Below are positions 16,573 to 23,945 of a DNA stretch of 39,067 nt, piece by piece. Source of the DNA: Deltaproteobacteria bacterium (GTDB lineage: Bacteria; Desulfobacterota; GWC2-55-46; JAJCZF01); the NCBI GenBank assembly GCA_029262535.1, contig JAJCZF010000033.1, forward strand, positions 1 through 39,067. Direction: 5' to 3'. A program made the translations under genes and the position numbers. Position 1 is the stretch's first letter; each line of letters opens with the position of its first letter. The notes beneath the pieces were generated by a model. That model worked only from the letters and a program-made list of their open reading frames with translations. It was not told the DNA's origin and searched no databases.

Positions 16573-16698
16573 CTGAGAATTAGAGATTTTTTTCTGGATC
16601 AAGGCGGGGTAGGAAATAAAATGCGAGTCGTACGTCTGTACGTCGAGTCTTTTATTTCCTATCCCAACGCAGAGCCAGGAAAAAAGATCAATTCTCAG
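16573..16698. repeat. 126-bp imperfect inverted repeat with nested stems
   Basis: Matching arms nest from the outside inward. CTGAGAATT (16573-16581) pairs with AATTCTCAG (16690-16698). TTTTTTTCTGG (16587-16597) pairs with CCAGGAAAAAA (16675-16685). The long arm GCGGGGTAGGAAATAAAA (16604-16621) pairs with 16650-16670. An inner loop includes CGTAC and GTACG. The element ends exactly one base short of the stop codon of the minus-strand gene that ends at 16699. This suggests a discrete mobile or dispersed intergenic element, which could also serve as a terminator. Confidence 0.85.
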
Positions 16699-17493
16699 TT
16701 AGGCTTCGAGGCCTCGTGTGTATATGTCGCAGATCAGGGGGATGGGCAGGTTGCACTCTCCGGCCAGGCGCAGTGTGCTCTCGAGGTTGTGCGGCGAGGC
16801 CGGTCCGGGGTGGCACTGGTACGGGTTGGCGCTAATGGCCTCTTCGAGCATCTCAAGAAGCTCGCGCGCTGGGAGGTTCTCGCCCGTGTGTGACTCAAGC
16901 AGCTGAAGTTTTTCAGAGGCAACCTCGCGCGCGAACTTGGGATTGCTCTGCCAGAAGGAGCCGATATTAACATTCGATACCTGCTTTGCGATGTTGCACA
17001 TGAATAGAAAGAGCTGCTTTCTTGCAAGTTCGTAGGTGAGTTCCTGTTTGGTTCTTATATGGGTAGAGCCTATCTCTAAGGAGCCGAAGACCTCTTCGAT
17101 TATATGAAAGTTGGGGCCGAAGACCATGGTAGGCATATTCGGGGTCTGACCGTAGACCGGCTTTCTTAACGACCAGTCGCAAACGACGGTCGGTTCGGTG
17201 ATGGAGTGTATCATCCAGTCGATAGGCATTACACCGTCAACAAATAGCGCTATTCGATTGCGCCACGGCGGAGGGACCAGCTTTAGTGTTTTGTCGAGTG
17301 ATTTGTTTTCAACGGATATGGCGACCAGTATGGGGTCGGGCACGCACTTGACATCTTCCTTAAAGTGCTTGGAGAACTGGTGCATATTGTAGACAGGGTA
17401 GTTACAGCGCACCAACCCGCGTGAAAAGAGTATTCCCGTGTCGGTGGAACCCAGAAGCACTACCGGCTCTTTTATGGAGCGTCTTGACGGCAT
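16699..17493 (-). CDS. conserved-looking protein with Rossmann-like N-terminus, function unknown
   Basis: I do not recognise this 264-residue protein. Near the N-terminus it has VVLLGSTDTGILFSRGLV, a beta strand and glycine-containing loop typical of a nucleotide-binding Rossmann fold. Next come ILVAISVENKSLDKTL and IALFVDGVMPIDWM, as in dehydrogenases that bind NAD(P). The C-terminal half is helical and ends NPYQCHPGPASPHNLESTLRLAGE, a layout recalling the C-terminal domain of ketopantoate reductase and 6-phosphogluconate dehydrogenase relatives. No catalytic residues can be assigned. The start has AGGA 5 nt upstream. The stop codon lies one base beyond the 16573-16698 inverted repeat. It is downstream of dinG but separated from it by a terminator. 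Confidence 0.65.
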   Translation of the reverse strand: MPSRRSIKEPVVLLGSTDTGILFSRGLVRCNYPVYNMHQFSKHFKEDVKCVPDPILVAISVENKSLDKTLKLVPPPWRNRIALFVDGVMPIDWMIHSITEPTVVCDWSLRKPVYGQTPNMPTMVFGPNFHIIEEVFGSLEIGSTHIRTKQELTYELARKQLFLFMCNIAKQVSNVNIGSFWQSNPKFAREVASEKLQLLESHTGENLPARELLEMLEEAISANPYQCHPGPASPHNLESTLRLAGECNLPIPLICDIYTRGLEA

Positions 17494-17522
17494 AGAAATC
17501 CTGTCATTAAGTTAAGAAAGAT

Positions 17523-17558
17523 AAAAAACAGAAGGGCCCCTCTCCAAGGTCCCTTCTG
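17523..17558 (-). terminator. intrinsic terminator of dinG
   Basis: CAGAAGGG (17529-17536) and CCCTTCTG (17551-17558) form an 8-bp stem. On the minus strand the 3' side continues TTTTTTAT (17521-17528), as expected for a rho-independent terminator 33 bp after the dinG stop codon. Confidence 0.8.
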
Positions 17559-17590
17559 AAATAAGGCATTTTAAGTATAGTTCTTACATT

Positions 17591-19729
17591 TTATGCTATA
17601 ATATCACAGCCGGGTAAAGAGTCAAGAAAGATCTTGCCGTAGGATTTCGTTCTTATCCTCTTGTCTAGCACGAGTACCGTGCCTGTATCGCTCTTTTTGC
17701 GTATGAGCCGCCCAAAACCCTGGCGGAACTTTATCACGGCATTTGGCAGTGTATAGTGTCGAAAGGCGCTGCCGCCGGCCTCTTCAATGGCCCGCAGTCG
17801 AGCCTTTGTGACAGGGTCGTCGGGGACTTCGAATGGCAGTCTAGTGATCACCACCGAACGCAGCGAGGGGCCGGGCACATCCACTCCCTCCCAGAACGAG
17901 TCGGTGCCAAGCAACACGCTGTTTTCGTCTTTTGTAAAGTCTTCAAGCAAGGTAGCGCGCGGGGCCGTGCCCTGCCGCAAGAGACGTATGCCGAGCGAGG
18001 CAATCGGCGTGGAGCAGCTATCATAAAGGCCGTTAAGCAATGAATACGAGGTAAAGAGCACAAGCGCTCCGCCGCCGGTATCTTTTACATACCCTGAAAG
18101 TCGCCGACCGGCCTCTCTTGCAAAGCTCCGCTCACCCGGCTCAGGCAGGTCGTCGTGGATAATTAGCTTTACCTGTTTTTCATAGTCGAATGGGGAGGGA
18201 AGCTTCTTTGAGAGTCTCAACTCCTTAGCTATTCGGTCCACTCCTAACCGGTTCTCCATAAAATCGAACTTATTACGCACGCTCAGCGTGGCCGAGGTGA
18301 GGACCACCGACGATACCCGCTCGTAGAGATTCTCAAATAAGAGTTCACCGACATCGAGCGGGGAGAGTTTTAATGTTATGCGCATCCTTCGCGGCGGTGG
18401 CGGGTTCTCCAGCGCGACCCAGCGAACCGCGTTGCGCCCTTCTTTAAAGAGAATCTCTTCCATCGCATCGGCAATGGCCGAGAGCCTTGCGGCTACGGCC
18501 CCGGTCTCTATCAAGGGCGATGCAAGCAGGTTGTCGGCCAGCTTGCCTTCTGTCTCGCGGCGAATGGCCGATAGTGTCGCCCGCAGGCGTACTGCGAGAG
18601 ACTTAAGCGCCGCGCAAAGGGTCGCGCCCTCTGTCGCGCAGTCGGGCCAGGCGGGTAAATCTTTGATCTCTTTATCAAGGGTCAGGCGAAATGAATGGGA
18701 GTTCGTATCGGATCTGGATGCGAAGAAGTGAAATAAGTTTTCAAAAAATTCGTTTGAGAGGGCGTGGGCCTTGACGGTATCTTCATATAAGGTGCCTTCG
18801 AGCTGCATCAGGGCGTCTGAGAGCCCGTTTAGCCCTCCGAGGCCGCCGATATCCGGGTCGAGTTTCTTTATGCGCGAATGTAAAAAACTTAAAAGCCCTT
18901 TTCTCCTGTCCGTTGGAGATGATAACCGCGCAAGCTGTCTTGAGACGGCGGCCTTTGAGACCTGCGTGCCGAAGTGGTCTGTCGCGGCCGCCTCAATGCC
19001 GTGGGCCTCGTCGATAACTACCCTCTTAAAGGGCGGTAGAGCGGCCCCTTCCTCAAAGTCGCCCTTCATCGCCTTTATCGCAAGGTCTGAAAATAAGAGG
19101 CTGTGGTTGGTAATGAGAATGTCAGCGCCGCTCACTTCGGCGCGCGCCTTGTAATAAAAGCAGTTATCATAGTGTTGGCACTTGGATTTAAGGCAGGTAT
19201 CATACTCCGAGGCTACGCGGGAGAATAGGCCGCTGTCGGGTATGAAGTCGAGCTCGGAAAGAGAGCCAACGACACTCTCTTCGGCCCATTTGAGTATGGC
19301 TTCGAGCCCTGTGGTGTTGTCGAAGAGCGCCGGTTCGCGCGCGGCTTCGAGCGCCTTTCTCCGGCAGAGATAGTTGGAGCGGCCCTTTACGAGCACGGCC
19401 TTGAAGGGGATATCCAGTATCTCGTGCAGGAGCGGGATATCCTTGCCTGTGAGCTGTTCTTGAAGATTGATGGTGCGCGTGGCGATGACAATGCGCTCTC
19501 CTGCGGCGACGGCCCTTTGCGCCGCGGGTATGAGATAGGCGAGGCTCTTGCCCGTGCCAGTTCCCGCCTCGACCATAAGGGTTTCTCTCTTTTCAAAGGC
19601 CTCTTGCACGAGTGAAGCCATCTCTACCTGTCCGGGCCGCTCTTCGTAACCCTCTAGTTTCGAAGCCAGCGGCCCGTCTGCGGAGAGGATAAAAGCGGCG
19701 CTTTCTTTTATATTATTACTCGTTGCCAT
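17591..19729 (-). CDS. dinG: DinG/XPD-type ATP-dependent DNA helicase with Fe-S cluster
   Basis: This superfamily 2 5'-3' helicase of about 712 residues shows, counted from the upstream ATG at 19735, Walker A AGTGTGKS (57-64), ATRTINLQEQL (motif Ia), DEAH at 242-245, LTSATLS (III), LLGTDSFWEGVDVPG (V) and KFRQGFGRLIRKKSD (VI). The four cluster ligands typical of DinG are present at Cys124 (NYLC), Cys181, Cys186 and Cys192. DinG unwinds forked DNA, D-loops and R-loops and helps resolve conflicts between transcription and replication; YoaA is the nearest alternative. There is no N-terminal exonuclease domain of the Firmicute type. ATG 19729 is favoured: TACTAT lies 6 nt upstream, there is no Shine-Dalgarno sequence, and ATG 19735 is too close to that -10. 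Confidence 0.9.
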   Translation of the reverse strand: MATSNNIKESAAFILSADGPLASKLEGYEERPGQVEMASLVQEAFEKRETLMVEAGTGTGKSLAYLIPAAQRAVAAGERIVIATRTINLQEQLTGKDIPLLHEILDIPFKAVLVKGRSNYLCRRKALEAAREPALFDNTTGLEAILKWAEESVVGSLSELDFIPDSGLFSRVASEYDTCLKSKCQHYDNCFYYKARAEVSGADILITNHSLLFSDLAIKAMKGDFEEGAALPPFKRVVIDEAHGIEAAATDHFGTQVSKAAVSRQLARLSSPTDRRKGLLSFLHSRIKKLDPDIGGLGGLNGLSDALMQLEGTLYEDTVKAHALSNEFFENLFHFFASRSDTNSHSFRLTLDKEIKDLPAWPDCATEGATLCAALKSLAVRLRATLSAIRRETEGKLADNLLASPLIETGAVAARLSAIADAMEEILFKEGRNAVRWVALENPPPPRRMRITLKLSPLDVGELLFENLYERVSSVVLTSATLSVRNKFDFMENRLGVDRIAKELRLSKKLPSPFDYEKQVKLIIHDDLPEPGERSFAREAGRRLSGYVKDTGGGALVLFTSYSLLNGLYDSCSTPIASLGIRLLRQGTAPRATLLEDFTKDENSVLLGTDSFWEGVDVPGPSLRSVVITRLPFEVPDDPVTKARLRAIEEAGGSAFRHYTLPNAVIKFRQGFGRLIRKKSDTGTVLVLDKRIRTKSYGKIFLDSLPGCDIIA

Positions 19730-19939
19730 CGGCATATAGTAACATCAAAATCATGCAGCATCTCAAAAAATTTACAGCCAATATGAAAGTAGGGCTCTAT
19801 GTCATACGTACCTAATTAATCAGGAGAGATAACCGCTGGCGCGGACGACCAAAGATCGTCTATAAAAGGTTCTATCCGCGAAGTAGGCGTTGCAGACTGT
19901 GCAGTGGATTTTATTCTGATTTTTAGTTAGAATAAATAA

Positions 19940-20956
19940 ATGCCAGCTAATGATAAAAAGGTCGAGATCATCGCTCCAGCCGGAAACCTCGCTTCGCTTA
20001 AGGCCGCCATAGATGCCGGGGCCGATGTCGTTTATGCGGGTTTTAACGACTCCACAAACGCTCGAAACTTCGAGGGGCTTAATTTCACCCGTACCTCTCT
20101 GGAAAAGGGCCTGGAGTATGTTAGAAAATATGGTAGGAAGTTATATCTCGCCATAAATACCTTTCCGCAACAAGATAGCTTCGGCGAGTGGCGCAGTGCC
20201 GTCGACAGCGCGGCAGAGCTTGGCGCGGATGCCATAATACTTGCGAATCTCGGCATACTCGACTATGCCCGTACCGCTCATCCCGAGATAAATATTCACT
20301 TGAGCGTTCAGGCGAGCAGCTCAAATTACGAATCGATAAATTTCTATAAAGAGCGCTTTGGCATCAAACGCGTCGTTCTGCCTCGCGTCCATACCATAAA
20401 AGAGATAGCCGCCATAGGGGCAAAGACCGACGTCGAGCTTGAAGTATTCGCGCTCGGGGGCTTATGTATAAATATCGAGGGCCGTTGTTACCTTTCGAGC
20501 TTTGTCACCGGCGCTTCGACCAATACCGAGGGGGTATGCTCCCCGACGCGTTTCGTGCGTTTTGTAAATGACGACAACGGAGGGCTCGATATCTCCCTGA
20601 ACGATCTGGTCCTTAACCGGCTCGGCCCGGAAGAGAAGGCGCCCTATCCGACATGTTGCAAGGCAAGGTACAAGATGCCGGACGGCTCGACCTCCTATGC
20701 CATAGAAGAGCCTGAAAGCCTCGACGCCCTGCGCGTGCTGCCCGGCTTGATCGAGGCCGGCGTTTCCGCGCTCAAGATAGAGGGCCGCCAGAGGACAAAG
20801 AGTTATGTCTCGAATATGGTCTCTGTTACACGCGAGGCCATAGATTCATACTACCGCTCGCCCGAGGACTACCGCGTCCTGCCCGAGTGGGATAGAAAGA
20901 CAGGCGCGGCCTTTGAGGGGTCGAGCCGCACCGTTGGAGCTTACGGCGGAAAATAG
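19940..20956 (+). CDS. ubiU: U32 peptidase-like protein UbiU (O2-independent hydroxylase component)
   Basis: The 338-residue protein follows E. coli UbiU (YhbU) from end to end, including APAGNLASLKAAIDAGADVVY, STNARNFEGLNFT, LYLAINTFP, GRCYLSSFVTG, CSPTRFVRF, IEGRQRTKSYVS and the terminal GAY. The four [4Fe-4S] cysteines are at 176, 183, 200 and 239. Their spacings of 7, 17 and 39 residues equal those of E. coli C169, C176, C193 and C232. With UbiV, UbiU carries out the oxygen-independent hydroxylations of ubiquinone synthesis using prephenate as oxygen donor. No ubiV or ubiT lies within the window. TAGAAT 6 nt before the ATG, with no Shine-Dalgarno sequence, suggests a leaderless message. 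Confidence 0.88.
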   Translation: MPANDKKVEIIAPAGNLASLKAAIDAGADVVYAGFNDSTNARNFEGLNFTRTSLEKGLEYVRKYGRKLYLAINTFPQQDSFGEWRSAVDSAAELGADAIILANLGILDYARTAHPEINIHLSVQASSSNYESINFYKERFGIKRVVLPRVHTIKEIAAIGAKTDVELEVFALGGLCINIEGRCYLSSFVTGASTNTEGVCSPTRFVRFVNDDNGGLDISLNDLVLNRLGPEEKAPYPTCCKARYKMPDGSTSYAIEEPESLDALRVLPGLIEAGVSALKIEGRQRTKSYVSNMVSVTREAIDSYYRSPEDYRVLPEWDRKTGAAFEGSSRTVGAYGGK

Positions 20957-21011
20957 ATCTGAAAAATCATTACATCAACCCTCTTTTTCACATTGAGGGA
21001 CTCTCATAAGA

Positions 21012-22676
21012 ATGAAAAAAAAGAATAAAGAAAGCTCAATAATAAAGTTTGTCTCTATCGGTATCGCGCTTGCTCTTATATTCTGGCTCTTTGATACGAC
21101 GGTAGACACCTTTGTCTTTGGCGAGCGTGGTTTTGTCTCCAACCTTCTGCCACTGGATGAGCCGATGGAGATCTGGATGCGTATCGTAGCGGTATTTCTT
21201 ATAGTTACCTTTGTGACATATTCCGGTCTGTTGCTCAGGTCCAGGCAGAGGATGGAGATAGAGTTTCAGCGCAAGGAGGTCGAGTTCCGTCACTGTGAAG
21301 AAAGGTTCAGAAGTAATAAGGACGAGCTAATGGAGCGCGAGACCCTCTTCCGTAAGAGGGAGGATGAGTTCAGGGAGAGGGAGAAGAGCTTTCTTGAGAG
21401 AGACGAGGCCTTCAGGAAGAGCGAGGCGAACTTTAGAGAGAGCGAAGCGCGCTTTCGCCAATTGACCGAGAATATCGACGAGGTCTTCTGGGTGCGTTCT
21501 ATCTCTTCATATAATATAACTTACGTAAGCCCTTCCTACAGAAAGATATGGGGCAGAGACTATGCGCTGCTCTATAACGACCCGGCTGTATGGCTCGATT
21601 GCGTTTATGCCGAGGATCTCCAGAGAGTGAGCGTCGCATATTCCAAGCTTGGCAACGGCTCGCTCGACGAGGTATACCGTATTGTAAGGCCCGACGGGGC
21701 CGTGCGCTGGATTCGCGACAGGGCCTTCCCTATCTTGAATAACATGGGCGAGGTATACAGGATAGCCGGCATAGCCAGCGACATCACCGAAGAAAAAGAG
21801 GCCGCCGAGGTCGTGCGCGAGAGCCGCGAACTGCTTAACGCGCTGGTCAATAACTCTACGACCGTCATATATATTAAGGATAAAGAGGGGAAATATATTC
21901 TCATAAACAAGATCTACGAAGAGCTCTTTAAGATAGATCGTGACGCTATCGTAGGAAAGACCGACCATGACGTCTTTCCTACAGAGCTTGCCGACGCCTT
22001 TCGCGCCAACGACCGGAAAGTGCTTCTTGCCGGAGAGCCCGTGGAGTTCGAGGAGGTCGCTCCTCATGACGACGGCCTTCATACCTACATATCCGTAAAG
22101 TTTCCGCTATATAATACCGAGGGGGCCGCTTATGCAATATGCGGCATCTCGACCGATATTACCGAACGTAAGACGATGGAGCAGGAGTTTGTAAGGCTCT
22201 CAACGACCGATATGTTGACCGGGGCCTATAATAGAAAGAAGATGGAAGACCTTATGGCTATGGAGCTTGAGAGGGTTAAGAGGTTCGGACACTCACTGTC
22301 GCTCATCCTCTTCGACCTCGACCACTTTAAGAATGTGAACGATACCCATGGACATGCCGTTGGGGATCTTGTCCTAAAGGGGGCCTCGGATATAGTTAGG
22401 GCGCATATGAGGAAGACTAATCACTTCATTCGCTGGGGCGGTGAAGAGTTCTGTGTCGTCGCGGTCGAGACCGACCTCAAAGGGGCCTCCTACCTCGCCG
22501 AGAGGATTCGCTCCGAGATGGAGGCCCATAGATTCGAGACTGCCGGGCAGGTAACGGCAAGCTTCGGCATTGCCCAACTAGTGGAGGGTGAAATATCCGA
22601 AGATCTGCTCAAGAGGGCCGACGAGGCCCTTTACCGCGCAAAGGATAACGGCAGAAACCGTATAGAAGAGTCCTGA
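21012..22676 (+). CDS. membrane diguanylate cyclase with signalling coiled coil, two PAS domains and GGDEF domain
   Basis: The 554-residue protein has two transmembrane helices (about 10-28 and 55-77) with a short periplasmic loop. A charged coiled coil (80-150) repeats an FRxRE/FRxSE pattern about every seven residues. PAS domains span about 150-262 and 272-386, and the GGDEF domain about 395-552. The active-site loop is RWGGEEF (474-480). The substrate residues are canonical: FDLDHFKNVND and GHAVGD, with the Asp that selects GTP. It should make c-di-GMP, and the Asp argues against the cGAMP-producing Hypr subclass, which has Ser there. The inhibitory-site motif before GGEEF is RKTN rather than RxxD, so product feedback may be weak. 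PAS domains imply sensing of a small molecule or redox state. Confidence 0.92.
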   Translation: MKKKNKESSIIKFVSIGIALALIFWLFDTTVDTFVFGERGFVSNLLPLDEPMEIWMRIVAVFLIVTFVTYSGLLLRSRQRMEIEFQRKEVEFRHCEERFRSNKDELMERETLFRKREDEFREREKSFLERDEAFRKSEANFRESEARFRQLTENIDEVFWVRSISSYNITYVSPSYRKIWGRDYALLYNDPAVWLDCVYAEDLQRVSVAYSKLGNGSLDEVYRIVRPDGAVRWIRDRAFPILNNMGEVYRIAGIASDITEEKEAAEVVRESRELLNALVNNSTTVIYIKDKEGKYILINKIYEELFKIDRDAIVGKTDHDVFPTELADAFRANDRKVLLAGEPVEFEEVAPHDDGLHTYISVKFPLYNTEGAAYAICGISTDITERKTMEQEFVRLSTTDMLTGAYNRKKMEDLMAMELERVKRFGHSLSLILFDLDHFKNVNDTHGHAVGDLVLKGASDIVRAHMRKTNHFIRWGGEEFCVVAVETDLKGASYLAERIRSEMEAHRFETAGQVTASFGIAQLVEGEISEDLLKRADEALYRAKDNGRNRIEES

Positions 22677-22707
22677 TGATATACTAGATTCACTGCCTTT
22701 ATTCATC

Positions 22708-23586
22708 TTACCTTACTTTGAATCTATAGTCCCATCCATGCCCATTGCCTCCGTGGGTCATTAGGGAGCCGATAGTTCTTCCGTCTTTTCTGGCGTTTAA
22801 CTTAAATAGATAGATACTATTTGAAGAACTCGCTTCCAGCGGTATTGTTACCTTCGTATCCTGAGTGCTGCCGCTGGCAATCGCCTTTCCAAATGAAAAG
22901 GGCTTGCAGGTCGGTTTGGATATTGAATAATCATAATATACGTTGTCAGCCAACGGCTTCCATTCAAAGGTGACAGGCCCGCTGATTGAGGGAGTATTCT
23001 GACACTTTCCTCCCCAGCCCGGAATCTGACGGCCGTTATCTACAGGTTTTATCAGGTATATAAGTTTTGTGAGATTAAGATTGAGCCTAGTGGGGTTCTT
23101 TTCTGAAACTGAAAAGGTCTTCCATGTCCTAAGGTCTCCCGGATACATCAGGGGATTGGCGGGGTTGAGGTCTACATTTATGCTCATCCCGTAATTGCCG
23201 GGTTCCAGCCCGTAGACCTCGTACTCTCCTGCTTTGTACTCGGCTACCGCGCCGGCGACCTTGCCGGTGGCTTCATTTCTAAACCAGAATCGCGGCTCTA
23301 CTCTTGAAATATCAGATAAGAGTTCATTGTCAAATTCGAGTATGCCCTTGACCGCCAGAGTCTCTCTTATTGGCGCAAACCGGCGTTTTCCCTTGTTACG
23401 ACCGCTGGTTATATTGAGAGTGCCTCTAGTTTTATAGTTGCTACCTTTTCGGTACTCTTCAGGCACATTTTGAATATTGTCGGTAAAGTGCAACTTACCG
23501 CCTTCGTCTTTCCATTTGTATAATTCCGCAAAGGCCGTTGAGACAGGCAATAAGAGTATAAGAATAAGAACTAAGAGAATCTTCAT
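22708..23586 (-). CDS. secreted DUF4124 protein
   Basis: The 292-residue protein starts at ATG 23586, with AGGAG 8 nt upstream. A longer frame opening at 23634 would bury the signal peptide. The signal peptide MKILLVLILILLLPVSTAFA is followed at once by the DUF4124 motif ELYKWKDEGGKLHFTDNIQNVPEEYR, common at the N-terminus of proteobacterial envelope proteins. About residues 70-160 look like a carboxypeptidase-regulatory or Cna-B type beta sandwich (VYGLEPGNYGMSIN). The C-terminal part, with FEWKPLADNVYYDYSISK, is fibronectin-III-like and contains two cysteines that may pair. No enzyme motif is visible. A structural or ligand-binding periplasmic role is likely. It is convergent with the cyclase gene, with 31 bp between them. 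Confidence 0.78.
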   Translation of the reverse strand: MKILLVLILILLLPVSTAFAELYKWKDEGGKLHFTDNIQNVPEEYRKGSNYKTRGTLNITSGRNKGKRRFAPIRETLAVKGILEFDNELLSDISRVEPRFWFRNEATGKVAGAVAEYKAGEYEVYGLEPGNYGMSINVDLNPANPLMYPGDLRTWKTFSVSEKNPTRLNLNLTKLIYLIKPVDNGRQIPGWGGKCQNTPSISGPVTFEWKPLADNVYYDYSISKPTCKPFSFGKAIASGSTQDTKVTIPLEASSSNSIYLFKLNARKDGRTIGSLMTHGGNGHGWDYRFKVR

Positions 23587-23945
23587 GACAGGATCTCCTG
23601 TTTCGCCAATAATAACGTAGAGTCCACACCTCAACCGTAGTCACTATAACATGTGAGAGATGATTCTTCTACTATGGCTTTCAGGAAGGGGGCCGATTAA
23701 AAGAGCAAGCCTGCAAAGCCTGACCGGCAAGGCGATCTTTTATCAATCTCTTGGCAAAAAGAGCTAAAAAAGCCATTTAGCATGAAAAACCGTCTTTTAG
23801 GCTTAAACGGATTGACAATTGGGGCGAAACTGTGTTTGGATAGACGGTAAGTGTAGTTATGAAAGATTGTACTGCAAGGATTGGATTTTTTTACGTAAAA
23901 TAAGAGCGGCATCTGTTGCGGACTTGACTATTGTAAAGCGGGTTT
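23587..23945. other. intergenic region between divergent genes
   Basis: This 359-bp region lies between the DUF4124 gene and the PDZ-SPOR gene. A TTGACA at 23812-23817 is the only promoter-like hexamer I see, and no good -10 follows at the right distance. I see no RNA gene, repeat or credible coding sequence here. Confidence 0.4.

Noticed and set aside
21012-22676. The GGDEF protein as a Hypr cGAMP synthase.
   Set aside because: The position that is Ser in Hypr enzymes is Asp here (GHAVGD), as in ordinary diguanylate cyclases.
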